Part shown: positions 1-8,601 of the stretch, in pieces | Position numbering within the stretch: position 1 is the first letter of the stretch | Layout: each line of letters starts with the position of its first letter | DNA from: Alcanivorax sediminis | GTDB lineage: Bacteria > Pseudomonadota > Gammaproteobacteria > Pseudomonadales > Alcanivoracaceae | Direction: 5' to 3' | DNA length: 64,000 nt | Assembly (NCBI RefSeq): GCF_009601165.1 | Contig: NZ_WIRE01000001.1 | Location: forward strand, 1,674,001 to 1,738,000 | Translations under genes and position numbers: made by a program | Notes under the pieces: generated by a model | Databases searched by the model: none | Told to the model about the DNA's origin: nothing | The model's input: only the letters and a program-made list of their open reading frames with translations

Positions 1-578
1 TCCTGCATTTTTTCACGGCATTGTTCGATGTTGCGATCCGCCCAGTGGAAGGCCGCCAGCGCAGGAATCGCTACGGTGAGGCCCGCGGCGGTGGTCAGCA
101 GGGCTTCCCAGATACCACCAGACAGGATGGAGGGGTCCACCTGCGAACCCGCGGTTTCCAGTGCCTGAAAGGCGCCGATCATGCCGAATACCGTACCCAG
201 CAGGCCCAGCAACGGGGCAATCGCACTGATTACTTCCAGAATACGCAGGCCGCCGCGGAGTTCATCCAGCGCTGAGCGAGCCAGGCGCAGGCTCTCTTCC
301 TGCCAGGCGGCTTCGTCGAGATTGCGGTTTTTCCAGCATTGCCAGATCACCCGGTCCACGGGGGCGGACAGTTTGCCCGGCTTGCCCGGCGCCTGGCCCT
401 GGCGCAGGGCATCAAGCAGCTGATCGGCCTGGCGCGTGCCGCCGGGGCGAATCCGGGCAAAATGGAGAGCCTTGGAAATCAGGGTGGCTAACGCCACCAC
501 TGACAGCAGGGCCAGTACCCACATGGTGATGCCGCCGCTGACGAACCATTCCGGCAACTGCAGTGAAAGTGGGGGCAT
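1..578 (-). CDS. exbB: ExbB/TolQ/MotA-family proton channel subunit (partial, cut by left edge)
   Basis: The frame is open from the ATG at 578 to the window edge (192 codons), so the C-terminus is missing. The product starts MPPLSLQLPEWFVSGG and has a first membrane segment at about residues 16-35. A second and third hydrophobic stretch contain the family-typical run SAIAPLLGLLGTVFGMIGAF and a later GGIWEALLTTAAGLTVAIPA, which mark the MotA/TolQ/ExbB channel. In this family the channel uses the proton gradient to drive TonB (or TolA) across the inner membrane. I favour ExbB over TolQ because the gene is preceded by a Fur-box-like site, as iron-uptake TonB systems are. exbD and tonB would be expected just beyond the left edge. 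The family call is firm; the ExbB/TolQ distinction is inferred from the promoter. Confidence 0.85.
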   Translation of the reverse strand, partial: MPPLSLQLPEWFVSGGITMWVLALLSVVALATLISKALHFARIRPGGTRQADQLLDALRQGQAPGKPGKLSAPVDRVIWQCWKNRNLDEAAWQEESLRLARSALDELRGGLRILEVISAIAPLLGLLGTVFGMIGAFQALETAGSQVDPSILSGGIWEALLTTAAGLTVAIPALAAFHWADRNIEQCREKMQ

Positions 579-709
579 GGCGAACTCCTGTCAGGAAGGG
601 TGCATATCAGTAATGAGGATCAAGTGCGCTGAAGACAGCCTTGTGTCAGAGGGCGCAATGTCCTCAGAGCGACAGTGCTGACGGAAAAGCAGCTTGAATA
701 CGGTTCGCG

Positions 710-754
710 ATATTAGGCCCGTCATTCCCTTAATGCAAGTCATTCTTATTTGCA
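710..754 (-). promoter_or_regulatory. Sigma70 promoter overlapped by a Fur-box-like palindrome, upstream of exbB
   Basis: Read on the minus strand, TTGCAT (733-738) and TAATAT (710-715) are separated by 17 bases, a good -35/-10 pair. The -35 lies inside an imperfect 7-7-7 palindrome at 734-754 whose arms are TGCAAAT and ACTTGCA around AAGAATG. This resembles Fur boxes of iron-regulated genes. Transcription would start near 703 and leave a leader of about 125 bases before the ATG. Iron control of exbB is inferred from this overlap. Confidence 0.6.
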
Positions 755-807
755 GTTGAGCAAATGGAGCGTTCAGGCGAGGGAGGGGGGGGGCTGGAGA
801 GGAAATG

Positions 808-833
808 GCGGCATGGCCTGGTTGCCATGCCGC
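808..833. terminator. Perfect 10-bp hairpin after nlpE, possible weak terminator
   Basis: GCGGCATGGC (808-817) and GCCATGCCGC (824-833) form a 10-bp stem with a six-base loop, ten bases past the nlpE stop codon. No uridine run follows on either strand, so intrinsic termination would be weak. It could instead stabilise the mRNA 3' end. Confidence 0.35.
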
Positions 834-842
834 GCGGCCCGC

Positions 843-1289
843 TTATTTGCGTAGCAGGCGGTAGTTCAGGTTGCTTTCAATGACTTCGCCGTTCTTGTCG
901 AGCTGCTCAACGGCGTTCACAGCGTCACGGAGGTAAAGGCGTCGCGCGTCCGGTGTTTCCGGATTGATAGTGTAAAGGTCCATCTGCCGGTCATTCTTGA
1001 CCAGGCTGTCCTGCGTCCAGTCGCCACGCTCAACCGCCGTCAGACCCACGGTGGAGCCTTGAAGGTACTCTTCACGGAGCATGAAGCGCGTAGGCGCATC
1101 AAACTGATCGCGGTACAAGGTCAGGGTCGTTCGAATACCGGAGCAGTCCGCGCAGGGGAGCATGCCGCTGTAAATCACTTTCTGGGCGGTAGGGTTGATG
1201 ACGACCGGTTCCTCTTCCACCGGTGGCGGGGATTGGCAGCCGGCCAGCAGGGCCATGGAAGCAATGCCTGCCAGAAATACTTTCTTCAT
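843..1289 (-). CDS. nlpE: NlpE-like outer-membrane lipoprotein (N-terminal domain only)
   Basis: The product has 148 residues from the ATG at 1289, preceded by GGGAGTG. A longer frame begins at 1355, but the signal peptide MKKVFLAGIASMALLAGC only follows the internal ATG. LAGC is a clear lipobox with the lipidated Cys at residue 18. The mature part carries the NlpE N-domain signature GMLPCADCSGIRTTL with its CxxC pair, then a small beta-barrel-type sequence. E. coli NlpE is about 236 residues with an extra C-terminal OB domain; that domain is absent here, as in many short homologues. In E. coli NlpE senses surface contact and lipoprotein or copper stress through Cpx. Whether this short form signals the same way cannot be seen from sequence. 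Confidence 0.85.
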   Translation of the reverse strand: MKKVFLAGIASMALLAGCQSPPPVEEEPVVINPTAQKVIYSGMLPCADCSGIRTTLTLYRDQFDAPTRFMLREEYLQGSTVGLTAVERGDWTQDSLVKNDRQMDLYTINPETPDARRLYLRDAVNAVEQLDKNGEVIESNLNYRLLRK

Positions 1290-1360
1290 TTTTTCACTCC
1301 CTCGATGTGTCCAGTCATTGTAAGCCTTGGAGGGCTCGCTGCCAGAAAGGTTCATGATGT

Positions 1361-1552
1361 TTAACCCTTTTTAGCAATCCCTGACATCTTGATTGAGCCA
1401 TGGGGATGAGGCTGCTGACAATGCTCTATCAGAGCCTGGAGAGGCCGTTCACAGTGAACCCGACGGCCTGAATGGTGATGGGTGCGTTGTGACAGGTAAT
1501 GGCCAGAGGCCATCACGCCGGCAAATACCAGTAGAAAGTAAAGCAAGATCAT
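1361..1552 (-). CDS. Possible small single-span membrane protein, unrecognised
   Basis: The frame encodes about 63 residues from the ATG at 1552; a TTG at 1582 would add ten. It opens with a hydrophobic stretch, MILLYFLLVFAGVMASGHYL, followed by a His- and Cys-containing basic tail. It lies in the same direction between the methyltransferase and nlpE. I see no convincing ribosome binding site before either start. It may be real or chance; the hydrophobic N-terminus is the only support. Confidence 0.25.
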   Translation of the reverse strand: MILLYFLLVFAGVMASGHYLSQRTHHHSGRRVHCERPLQALIEHCQQPHPHGSIKMSGIAKKG

Positions 1553-1621
1553 TGGGCCGGTATCCAGAGACAGATGCAGCAAGACTAGAAGGGCGAGTCA
1601 GTGGACGCTGTAGCCACTTTG

Positions 1622-2335
1622 TTATCGCTTGTTATGTTCGTGTTGTTGATCAGGTTGAAGGTGAAAGATGACAGACAAGGGAAGTCGACTATCCGGATCC
1701 AGCGGCTCTTCCATCTCAACGACCGTGCCCGTTTGCTGTAGCAAGGCGAGCCAGCTGGCCATGGGTCGGAAATACCAGGGTGGGGCTTCTCCCGGTGGAT
1801 GGCTGGCACTGTCAATGCCTTGCCACTGACTGCTGCGCCACCCTTCACGGTAGTCGCCCTGGCAGGCACTTAATGGGTGGAGAGTCTGAATAAGCACCCT
1901 CCCTCCAAGGGAAAGCATGCTGGGCAGGATAGAGAGTAACTTGCGCACGGATTCGTCGCCGAACAGCGAGAAATTACACACGGCCAGGTCGTATTGTTGT
2001 CCATTCAGGGGGCCAGGCAGAGCGGCATATTCCAGGCAGTGGTACCGGCTTTTCGGGTCCTGCCTACGAGCGCTCTCCACCAGAGTGGCTACTGCATCGG
2101 TGGCGGTGACCCGAATGCCCTGTGCTGCCATTTGCCGGGCAAGCCAGCCCTCTCCACAGCCCACATCCAGCAGTGTGCCCGGTTGGTACGAGAGAATCGC
2201 TTGTTCGATCGCCGGGTTGGTCATGGCTCTACTGGCCAGACGATGGTGCTCAAGCAGCTGCTGCCAATGGCTGGCACTGTCATGCCAGCAGTCCACGACT
2301 CGGCGTTCAGGATCCGTTGAAGGTTCTGCTGGCAT
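1622..2335 (-). CDS. Class I SAM-dependent methyltransferase
   Basis: A 237-residue protein with the Rossmann SAM-binding motif LLDVGCGEGWLARQMAAQG at about residues 55-73. It also has an acidic strand end (VTATDAV) and a post-II segment (YDLAVCNFSLFG), all typical of small class I methyltransferases of the UbiE/UbiG type. The substrate cannot be told from sequence. It lies 7 bases downstream of the glutathione-transferase gene and may be cotranscribed with it. No signal peptide is seen, so it should be cytoplasmic. The C-terminal third (YFRPMASWLALLQQTG, MEEPLDPDSRLPLSVIFHL) matches the general layout of methyltransferases that act on small molecules. Confidence 0.8.
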   Translation of the reverse strand: MPAEPSTDPERRVVDCWHDSASHWQQLLEHHRLASRAMTNPAIEQAILSYQPGTLLDVGCGEGWLARQMAAQGIRVTATDAVATLVESARRQDPKSRYHCLEYAALPGPLNGQQYDLAVCNFSLFGDESVRKLLSILPSMLSLGGRVLIQTLHPLSACQGDYREGWRSSQWQGIDSASHPPGEAPPWYFRPMASWLALLQQTGTVVEMEEPLDPDSRLPLSVIFHLQPDQQHEHNKR

Positions 2336-2342
2336 GGTGTTG

Positions 2343-3011
2343 CTAGCCCATCGGCGTCAGTGGGCCCGCACTCTCAACGGCTCGCTGGTAGGCTGGACGG
2401 GCTTCCATTTGCTCCAGGAAGCGCTTGATCGCCGGCAGCGCGTCGATATCAGCACGGGCGCTGGCTGCCTGCAACGGGAAGCTCATCATGATGTCCGCAG
2501 AGCTGAGCTCGTTGCCGGTAAACCAGGTGTGTTCGCTGAGGTGCTGATTGATCACATCCAGCTGTGTGCGCAGTTGCGGATTGATAAAGCTGCCAATGAC
2601 CTTGCCACTGATGCCTTTGGCGACGGGTTTGACGAAGAATGGCATGGGGGAGCGGGGAATGTGGCTGAAGATGAGTTTCATCACCAGCAGCGGCATCAGG
2701 GAGCCTTCCGCATAGTGTAGCCAGTAGCGTTCCTGAAGCCAGCGAGGGTCGCTGGCGGGAATTACCCACTGCGGTGCGCCATAGCGGTTGGCAAGGTACT
2801 CGATGATGGCGCCGGATTCGGCCACGACAGTGTCATCGTCAGTGATCACCGGCGATTTGCCGAGTGGATGAATCTCGCGAAGTTCAGCGGGTGCGAGCAT
2901 GGTCTTGCTGTCCCGCTTGTAGTGCTTGATACGGTATTCCTCGCCCAGCTCTTCAAGCATCCAGACGATGCGCAGGGAGCGGGAGTTTTCCAGGTGGTGG
3001 ACAGTGATCAT
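2343..3011 (-). CDS. Glutathione S-transferase family protein
   Basis: A 222-residue protein from the ATG at 3011; the frame extends upstream to 3089, but homologues start at MITVHHLENSRSLRIVWMLE. The N-terminal thioredoxin fold has the family's cis-Pro region (GKSPVITDDD) and the glutathione-binding pair ESGAIIEYL at about residues 65-73. An all-helical C-terminal domain follows, with the N-capping stretch SSADIMMSFPL. The Ser-Arg-Ser near residue 10 suggests a Ser/Cys-type rather than Tyr-type GST. The likely role is conjugation or reduction of electrophiles with glutathione in the cytoplasm. The substrate is unknown. Confidence 0.85.
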   Translation of the reverse strand: MITVHHLENSRSLRIVWMLEELGEEYRIKHYKRDSKTMLAPAELREIHPLGKSPVITDDDTVVAESGAIIEYLANRYGAPQWVIPASDPRWLQERYWLHYAEGSLMPLLVMKLIFSHIPRSPMPFFVKPVAKGISGKVIGSFINPQLRTQLDVINQHLSEHTWFTGNELSSADIMMSFPLQAASARADIDALPAIKRFLEQMEARPAYQRAVESAGPLTPMG

Positions 3012-3134
3012 GATGACAAATCCGGATTCGCGTTGGGGAAGTGTACTGCTGCGGCTATCCGTGCTGGATCGCCTGCAGCAGTGTTGCACAAACCCGTCAG
3101 CAATTCATGGGTGTCATGAAAGCAGAATGAGCGG

Positions 3135-4643
3135 CTACTGATTTGACGCTGTATGGATGGGCTGTACCCTTGCGGCGAGATGCACCTGCTCAATCAGTTC
3201 GTCGAGTACTGGCTCGGTTTTCCACGCCCGCATGTCATTGACCATGGCTACGACTACCCAGGTGGTGTTGTTCTCATCCTTGGTGTAGCCGGCAATCGAG
3301 CGGACGTCCTTGAGGGAGCCGGTCTTGATGTGGCCCATGCCGGCCATATCGGCGTGACCAAGACGACGGCGCATGGTGCCGTCCATGGCTACCAGCGGCA
3401 GGGAAGCAATCAGCTCGGCGGCAAAGCGGCTATTCCAGGCTTGCTCCAGCAGCTCGCCCATCTGGCGCGCAGAAATACGTTCCTTGCGAGACAGTCCCGA
3501 GCCGTTCTCGAATACCAGATTGCTGCTGTCGATCCCTTTGCCCGCCATCCATTCGCGGATGGTACGATCTGCGGCGGCCAGGTCATCGGCATCATCGGGG
3601 GTACGGTTCCTGGCGCCCAGCGTCAGATACAGCTGGCGAACCATCACGTTATTACTCCACTTGTTGATGTCCCGGACCATGGTGACCAGATCGTTGGAGG
3701 AGGTGGTGGCCAGCAGTTCGGTGCTGCTGTCGCGTGGGCGCAGGCCTTCGCGGATCTGTCCGGTGAGGGTGCCGCCCAGTTGCTGCCACAGCCCTACAAG
3801 CAAGGCGCCGGTGTAGTCAGCCTGATCCAGAATGGACAGGTAGCTGGAGGTGGTACAGCCCTCGGGGAGTACCCCGGTCAGGGTGATTTTGGTCAGTCCG
3901 TCTTCGGTCACGGATGGGGTGTAATCAAACTGAAAGCGGCGTGGGCAGGAGCCGTACTTGCGAACCACGATCTGATTGTCGAGCTCGACGCCGGCCAGTG
4001 CCGGTTCCATCCAGCTGTGAATGCCGCGCTCATCTGCCCGTGAGCGAATGCGCAGCACGTTCAGGTTGGTCAGCAGTCCGTTGGGCTCCACAAGAAAGGG
4101 GGCGTTGGGGTTGCCGCCATCGTCATCAAAATCGGCGATGCCATTGGGCAGATTAAACACGCTGCCATCCAGAACCAGATCACCCTGAATGTGGGCAATG
4201 CCCATGGAACGTAGTTCGCGCAGCAACAACCACAGCCGCTCTTCAGTAAGCTTGGGGTCGCCGCTGCCCACGTAATAAAGGTTGCCTTTGAGGGTGTCGC
4301 CTTCAATGGTGCCGTCAGTGTAGATACGGGTGTGCCACTGGTAGGTAGGACCGAGCAGCTCCAACGCTGCATAGGTGGTGACCACCTTCATGATAGAGCC
4401 GGGATTGAACGGCTGGTCGGCATTCATAAAGTGCGCTTCACCGGGACCATTCAGGGGCACGGCTGCCAGAGCCAGGTTGTCCTTGTCGAGGCTGAGCTTC
4501 TTGGCTGTGCTCAGCACCGTTTTCATCATGGGGTTTGGTGTGTCTGCGTTGGCCGCTTGGCCAATCAGGAGAGAGGCCGTCAGCAAAGTTGCCAAGCCCA
4601 GTTCTTTTGAAAATGTCGACACCCTGCTTGCGAGCGGCAGCAT
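3135..4643 (-). CDS. dacB: D-alanyl-D-alanine carboxypeptidase/endopeptidase PBP4
   Basis: A 502-residue protein from the ATG at 4643; the frame continues to 4727, but the signal peptide (positively charged start, then LGLATLLTASLLIGQAANA) fits the inner start. The three penicillin-binding motifs are present: SIMK with nucleophile Ser83, SNN in the stretch KWSNNVMVRQLYLTLG, and KTG in HIKTGSLKDVRS. A large insertion between the first two motifs (domains II and III) is characteristic of class C low-molecular-mass PBPs. These periplasmic enzymes trim the terminal D-Ala and cut D,D-crosslinks. The gene stands apart from dacA (PBP5) further along, giving two D,D-carboxypeptidases in the window. 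Confidence 0.93.
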   Translation of the reverse strand: MLPLASRVSTFSKELGLATLLTASLLIGQAANADTPNPMMKTVLSTAKKLSLDKDNLALAAVPLNGPGEAHFMNADQPFNPGSIMKVVTTYAALELLGPTYQWHTRIYTDGTIEGDTLKGNLYYVGSGDPKLTEERLWLLLRELRSMGIAHIQGDLVLDGSVFNLPNGIADFDDDGGNPNAPFLVEPNGLLTNLNVLRIRSRADERGIHSWMEPALAGVELDNQIVVRKYGSCPRRFQFDYTPSVTEDGLTKITLTGVLPEGCTTSSYLSILDQADYTGALLVGLWQQLGGTLTGQIREGLRPRDSSTELLATTSSNDLVTMVRDINKWSNNVMVRQLYLTLGARNRTPDDADDLAAADRTIREWMAGKGIDSSNLVFENGSGLSRKERISARQMGELLEQAWNSRFAAELIASLPLVAMDGTMRRRLGHADMAGMGHIKTGSLKDVRSIAGYTKDENNTTWVVVAMVNDMRAWKTEPVLDELIEQVHLAARVQPIHTASNQ

Positions 4644-4849
4644 ACGAATACCCCTGAATACGCGCGTCGTTCGGACGCCTAAGGACGGTTTGTTCTTGTT
4701 ACGGATGCCGTTCGGCAGAAGTGACAAAGCAAAAGCTGCGCGGGAAACGGCAACGACTGGACTAGCCTACCGTAAAGCGGGGTGCGGGTCAGTGTGCCAG
4801 TCGATGCATAAATGTAAATTTCGGGGGACGGAAGTACTGCTTTATCGGT

Positions 4850-5830
4850 TCAAGACGGTTTGTGAATGCCTACGTCCACACCCTTGTGTTGCAGGTCGGC
4901 ATGGTAAGAGCTTCGCACCATGGGGCCAGATGCCACGGAGATGAACCCCAGTTCCTCGGCGATCCGCGCATATTCACGAAATTCGTCCGGATGGACAAAA
5001 CGCTCGACAGGAGCATGATGCTTGCTGGGTTGCAGGTACTGGCCGATGGTGATCATGTCCACGTCATGAGCACGCAAGTCGCGGATGGTACCAATTACCT
5101 GATCGAAGGTTTCGCCCAGGCCGACCATGATGCCGCTTTTTGTGCTGACGTCAGGGCGACGTGCCTTGTACTGCTTGAGCAGATCCAGCGAGTGCTGGTA
5201 ACGGGCCCCGGGGCGGATGTGCTTGTAAAGATCCGGCACGGTTTCGATGTTGTGATTGAATACATCCGGAGCGGTGGCTTCGAGAATATCCAGGGCGGTA
5301 TCGAGGCACGGACGGAAGTCCGGTGTCAGGATCTCGATGGTGGTGTCCGGGGTGCGGCTGCGTACCTGGCGAATACACTCCGCAAAATGCTCAGCGCCAC
5401 CATCGGCCAGGTCATCCCGGTCCACAGAAGTAATCACCACATAACTGAGGTTCAGGTTTTCCACTGACTCGGCCAGATGCACAGGCTCTTCCGGATCAAG
5501 TGCATTGGGGCGACCAAAACCCACATCGCAGAAGGCGCAGCGGCGGGTGCAGATATCACCCATGATCATGAAGGTGGCGGTACCTCCGCCAAAACACTCG
5601 GGCAGGTTGGGGCAGGCGGCTTCTTCACAAACGGTATGTAGCTTCTGCTTGCGCAGCAGCGTCTTGATGCGCTGGATTTCCCCGTTGGCAGGCACCCGTA
5701 CCCGAATCCAGTCCGGTTTGCGCTGGTGGCCACTTTCTTCATTGACCAGGGGAATGGTGCGGACCTTGTCTGCACCACGCAACTTGTCGCCGATTTGAAC
5801 CTTGCGCTTGGCCTGTGTCTGTTCGCTCAT
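4850..5830 (-). CDS. lipA: Lipoyl synthase
   Basis: A 326-residue radical-SAM enzyme that inserts two sulfurs into octanoyl groups bound to E2 and H proteins to form lipoyl cofactors. The auxiliary cluster cysteines are C68, C73 and C79 ([12 protein letters not shown]). The radical-SAM cluster is CxxxCxxC at C94, C98 and C101 (CTRRCAFC). The C-terminus carries the conserved SSYHAD stretch, including the serine that ligates the auxiliary cluster in structures of the family. It starts at the ATG at 5830 and lies 33 bases downstream of lipB, so the two probably form one operon that supplies and then thiolates the octanoyl group. Confidence 0.97.
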   Translation of the reverse strand: MSEQTQAKRKVQIGDKLRGADKVRTIPLVNEESGHQRKPDWIRVRVPANGEIQRIKTLLRKQKLHTVCEEAACPNLPECFGGGTATFMIMGDICTRRCAFCDVGFGRPNALDPEEPVHLAESVENLNLSYVVITSVDRDDLADGGAEHFAECIRQVRSRTPDTTIEILTPDFRPCLDTALDILEATAPDVFNHNIETVPDLYKHIRPGARYQHSLDLLKQYKARRPDVSTKSGIMVGLGETFDQVIGTIRDLRAHDVDMITIGQYLQPSKHHAPVERFVHPDEFREYARIAEELGFISVASGPMVRSSYHADLQHKGVDVGIHKPS

Positions 5831-5863
5831 GGAGTGCCTGTGCTGTGCCTGTACCGACGGGAA

Positions 5864-6535
5864 TCAGTCAGTGGGGATAGAGTTATCGCCATTGTACCAG
5901 TCTGGAGCCGGTGCTGTCCGGGGTGTCAGCCCCAGACGTTTGGCTAAAACTGTCACCAGTTGTTGCTCCATGTTTTCACGGGGCAGATGGATGCCCTGGG
6001 CTTCCAGCGTGGTCATGGGCTGGCCCACATGACCGCAAGGATTGATCCGTTGCCAGGGGGCCAGGTCCATATCGCGGTTGATCGCCAGGCCGTGATAGGT
6101 GGCGCCGCGGCGGATTCGCAAACCCAGTGAGGCGATCTTGGCACCCTCCACATAGACTCCCGGCGCATCGTCGCGGCTGGCGGCCTCAATGCCCTGATCG
6201 GCAAGGAACGCGATGATGCTGTCCTCGATGGCGGATACCATGCCCCGGCTGCCCAACCCCAGACGTTTGATATCCAGCATCAGGTAGATCACGGTTTGCC
6301 CCGGGCCATGATAGGTCACTTGCCCGCCACGGTCTGTCTTGACCACCGGAATGTCGCCGGCATTGAGCACATGCTCCGGTTTGCCGGCCTGACCAAGGGT
6401 GAAAACAGGGGGGTGTTCCAGAACCCACAGCTCGTCCCGGCTATCCGGAGAGCGGGCATCGGTAAAGTCACGCATGGCCTGCCAGCAGGGGGCGTAATCC
6501 ACGCAAGGAAAGTAACGGATAAGGGCTTCATTCAT
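5864..6535 (-). CDS. lipB: Octanoyl-[ACP]:protein N-octanoyltransferase
   Basis: A 223-residue protein transferring octanoate from acyl carrier protein to lipoyl domains, the step before LipA. Family motifs are seen: the GGQVTYHGPGQ segment, the GLAINRDMDL segment with the catalytic lysine region just before it (GAKIASLGLRIRRGATYHG), and NPCGH with the catalytic cysteine. The start is taken at ATG 6535 (MNEALIRYFP). An in-frame ATG at 6553 would add six residues, and neither has a strong ribosome binding site. The upstream terminator at 6655-6683 isolates it from the preceding small gene, so the lipB-lipA transcript probably starts in 6540-6650. Confidence 0.95.
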   Translation of the reverse strand: MNEALIRYFPCVDYAPCWQAMRDFTDARSPDSRDELWVLEHPPVFTLGQAGKPEHVLNAGDIPVVKTDRGGQVTYHGPGQTVIYLMLDIKRLGLGSRGMVSAIEDSIIAFLADQGIEAASRDDAPGVYVEGAKIASLGLRIRRGATYHGLAINRDMDLAPWQRINPCGHVGQPMTTLEAQGIHLPRENMEQQLVTVLAKRLGLTPRTAPAPDWYNGDNSIPTD

Positions 6536-6654
6536 GGGGGGAGTATAAGGCAAGGGGGGAGCTGTGAGCTATGAACAGGAGACGCCACACGCATCAAGCA
6601 ACAAGCAACACTCAAGCTCTGGAAAAAGGCATTAGGCAGCCGCGAAGCGGCCAT

Positions 6655-6683
6655 AAAAAAAGCCCGGTGGGGGGACCGGGCTT
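6655..6683 (-). terminator. Rho-independent terminator of the 6732-7028 gene
   Basis: On the minus strand AAGCCCGGT and ACCGGGCTT pair around a six-C loop and are followed directly by a run of T, about 50 bases past the stop codon. This is a textbook intrinsic terminator. It separates the small upstream gene from lipB. Confidence 0.85.
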
Positions 6684-6731
6684 AAGGCAGACCCCTTTCG
6701 GGGTAACAACAGTCAATCAGGTTTGCATGGC

Positions 6732-7028
6732 CTAGATCAGGCGGTTCCCGGTTTTTTCGTTTACCAGGTGAAGATTAAGTTCATGAACGCTGACGCCATA
6801 TTCGATGCCGTCATCGTCTTCGATATTAATGGTGTTGAACGCGTCGAAGTGCACTGGAGCGCCATTCACACGTTGCAGAATATCTGGGCTGCGAGGCATG
6901 GCAGGGACAATATGTTTGGCAGCAGGCACGGTTTGAATCTGAGCAATAGGCTCGGCGGAAGGAGAAATACTGTAGCCGACCAGAATCAGCAAAGCGCCTA
7001 TCAGACTTAGCAGTGAAAGTACTTTCAT
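6732..7028 (-). CDS. Small membrane-anchored or secreted protein, unrecognised
   Basis: A 98-residue protein with a clear N-terminal hydrophobic segment (MKVLSLLSLIGALLILVGYS) that could be a signal anchor. A short proline/alanine-rich linker follows, then a polar acidic domain (NTINIEDDDGIEYGVSVHEL). The run GGGGG lies eight bases before the ATG, a usable ribosome binding site, and a strong terminator follows. Both support a real single-gene transcript. I do not recognise the family. The layout suggests a periplasm-facing domain held to the inner membrane. Confidence 0.6.
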   Translation of the reverse strand: MKVLSLLSLIGALLILVGYSISPSAEPIAQIQTVPAAKHIVPAMPRSPDILQRVNGAPVHFDAFNTINIEDDDGIEYGVSVHELNLHLVNEKTGNRLI

Positions 7029-7387
7029 GCGTTGCCCCCAAAGTTTTTGTTATGGGGCCTAAATTAAAAGGATGAGCGGTCGAATCCAATGCATGGTTGG
7101 TGGGGCTTCGGTGTCGTGCTGTGACGTCGGGTTACGATGTGTAATGGCGATATCAATGCCTGTGCAGAAAAAAATATGCAGCATGCCTGACGCCGGAAGC
7201 CAGACGATAAAGCCCTACAAAATCAGGGGTTTTCTCTTATGCGCCAAGGTCGGGAGGGGCAGTGGTGCTGGAGTGAAGAGGAAAAAATCGTCTTTGATTT
7301 TTATCAACGCCATTCCGGCATGGGGCCGGCATGTAGATGCGCCGGATTTTGACTTGTCGTCAGGCATCCGGCGTCCAGCCTCTGGCG
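7029..7387. other. Noncoding gap with an inverted pair of short repeats
   Basis: This 359-base stretch has no convincing gene; the frames in it overlap ybeD antisense or lack a start signal. It holds two copies in opposite orientation of a short GC-rich element: ACGCCGGAAGCCAGACG at 7190-7206, and its relative at 7371-7388. The second is one base different from a copy at 16573-16590 beside nadD. The promoter of the 6732-7028 gene must lie at its left end. Confidence 0.5.
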
Positions 7388-7657
7388 TTAAATCGTCATC
7401 TTTACATGGGGGCACTCGTTCAGTGCCCGGTAGATTCCCTCGACCTGATCCCGGTTACGCATGACAACCTGCGCAGTAAACGACACAAAGGTGCCTTTGC
7501 TGCTGGGCTTGCTGGTCAAATGCACCTCGGCCTCAAAATCTTCCAGGTGAGTGGAGAGAATTTCGATCAGCGCTTCTTCCAAAGGCGCATCGGCGGCACC
7601 CATGATCTTTAGCTGCATGGCGTGGGGGAATTCCCACAGGTGTTCCTGGATGGCCAT
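7388..7657 (-). CDS. ybeD: YbeD/DUF493 family protein
   Basis: An 89-residue cytoplasmic protein of the DUF493 family, which has an ACT-like ferredoxin fold. It shows the family run IMGAADAPLEEALIEIL, the SSKGTFVSFTAQV strand, and a C-terminal ALNECPHVKMTI. Length matches the E. coli protein (87 residues). In enterobacteria it sits between dacA and lipB, and here it lies between the aminotransferase and the lipB region, so synteny also supports it. Its biochemical role is not established. It lies 3 bases after the aminotransferase gene and is probably cotranscribed from the dacA side. Confidence 0.93.
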   Translation of the reverse strand: MAIQEHLWEFPHAMQLKIMGAADAPLEEALIEILSTHLEDFEAEVHLTSKPSSKGTFVSFTAQVVMRNRDQVEGIYRALNECPHVKMTI

Positions 7658-7660
7658 GTT

Positions 7661-8536
7661 TTACTCCTGGTCCTGAAGGCCGCATAGGCGGCGCTTGAAG
7701 CTGACGTAGTGGCGGGCAACGGTTTTCCATACCGGTCCGGGGGTGCCAATGCCCACCGCAGAATTGTTGAGCTGAATGATCGGCACAATTTCCCGGGTGG
7801 AGCTCGTGACCCAGATTTCATCCGCCTGACGAAGCTGGCTTTCGGTAATTTCCCGCTCTTCCACCGGTATATGGTGGCGATGGCACAATTCCACAACCAG
7901 GTCGCGGGTAATTCCTCCCAGGATGGCATGACTTTTGGGCGGTGTGATCACGGTGCTCTCCGCGACAATAAACACGTTGCTTGCGGAGCCTTCAGTGACG
8001 AAACCATCACGAAGCAGAATTGCCTCACTGGCACCGGCAGCGACAGCCTGTTGGCGCAACAGGCTGTTGGGAAGAAGAGATACGGATTTGATATCGCAGC
8101 GGGCCCAGCGGATGTCATCCAGGGTAATTGCTTTGGAGCCAGTGGCGGTATCCGGGCTGTCAGCGGCTGGCACGGCTATATTGCCCGTCATCATGAAGAC
8201 GGTGGGGGGAACCGGAGGATTCGGGAACGCATGGTCCCGCTTCTCTGTGGCGCCACGGGTGACCTGCAGGTAGATCGACAGGTTACCGCCGCCATTACGC
8301 TGGATCAGTTGCTCGCACAGCTGTCGCCATTGGTCACGGCTGTGGGGATTGGCAATGGCTGTTTCAGCCAGCGAACGCTCAAGCCGAACCAGGTGCTCTT
8401 CGAAGCGGAATAACACACCGTTGTAGGCCGGAATGACCTCGTAGATACCATCGGCAAACAGAAACCCGCGATCCAGCGGGGAGATGTGAGCATCCTGCGG
8501 GGCCATGAAGGCGCCATTGAGGTAAACCTGTGACAT
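7661..8536 (-). CDS. dat: D-amino-acid aminotransferase (class IV PLP enzyme)
   Basis: A 291-residue fold-type IV aminotransferase from the ATG at 8536 (MSQVYLNGAFMAPQDAHISP). Upstream in-frame codons to 8584 run into the preceding intergenic region and lack family similarity. The PLP lysine is K150 in the motif DIKSVSLLPN, and the phosphate-binding loop is EGSASNVFIV. The early YEV motif (residues 32-34) is the form found in D-alanine aminotransferases. It makes D-Glu/D-Ala from keto acids. Its position between dacA and ybeD suggests a link with the peptidoglycan D-amino-acid pool. Branched-chain or aminodeoxychorismate lyase members share the fold, so the substrate call is likely rather than certain. 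Confidence 0.85.
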   Translation of the reverse strand: MSQVYLNGAFMAPQDAHISPLDRGFLFADGIYEVIPAYNGVLFRFEEHLVRLERSLAETAIANPHSRDQWRQLCEQLIQRNGGGNLSIYLQVTRGATEKRDHAFPNPPVPPTVFMMTGNIAVPAADSPDTATGSKAITLDDIRWARCDIKSVSLLPNSLLRQQAVAAGASEAILLRDGFVTEGSASNVFIVAESTVITPPKSHAILGGITRDLVVELCHRHHIPVEEREITESQLRQADEIWVTSSTREIVPIIQLNNSAVGIGTPGPVWKTVARHYVSFKRRLCGLQDQE

Positions 8537-8601
8537 GGAGCGTCCCGAAGTGAAAACGGTGGCTCGCCGGGCATCGGCGGCCACCGAGACTGGCTACAGG
8601 C

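Noticed and set aside
7072..7464. 130-codon plus-strand frame in the gap before ybeD
   Set aside because: It overlaps ybeD antisense, has no start signal, and includes the short repeats, so it is not a likely gene.
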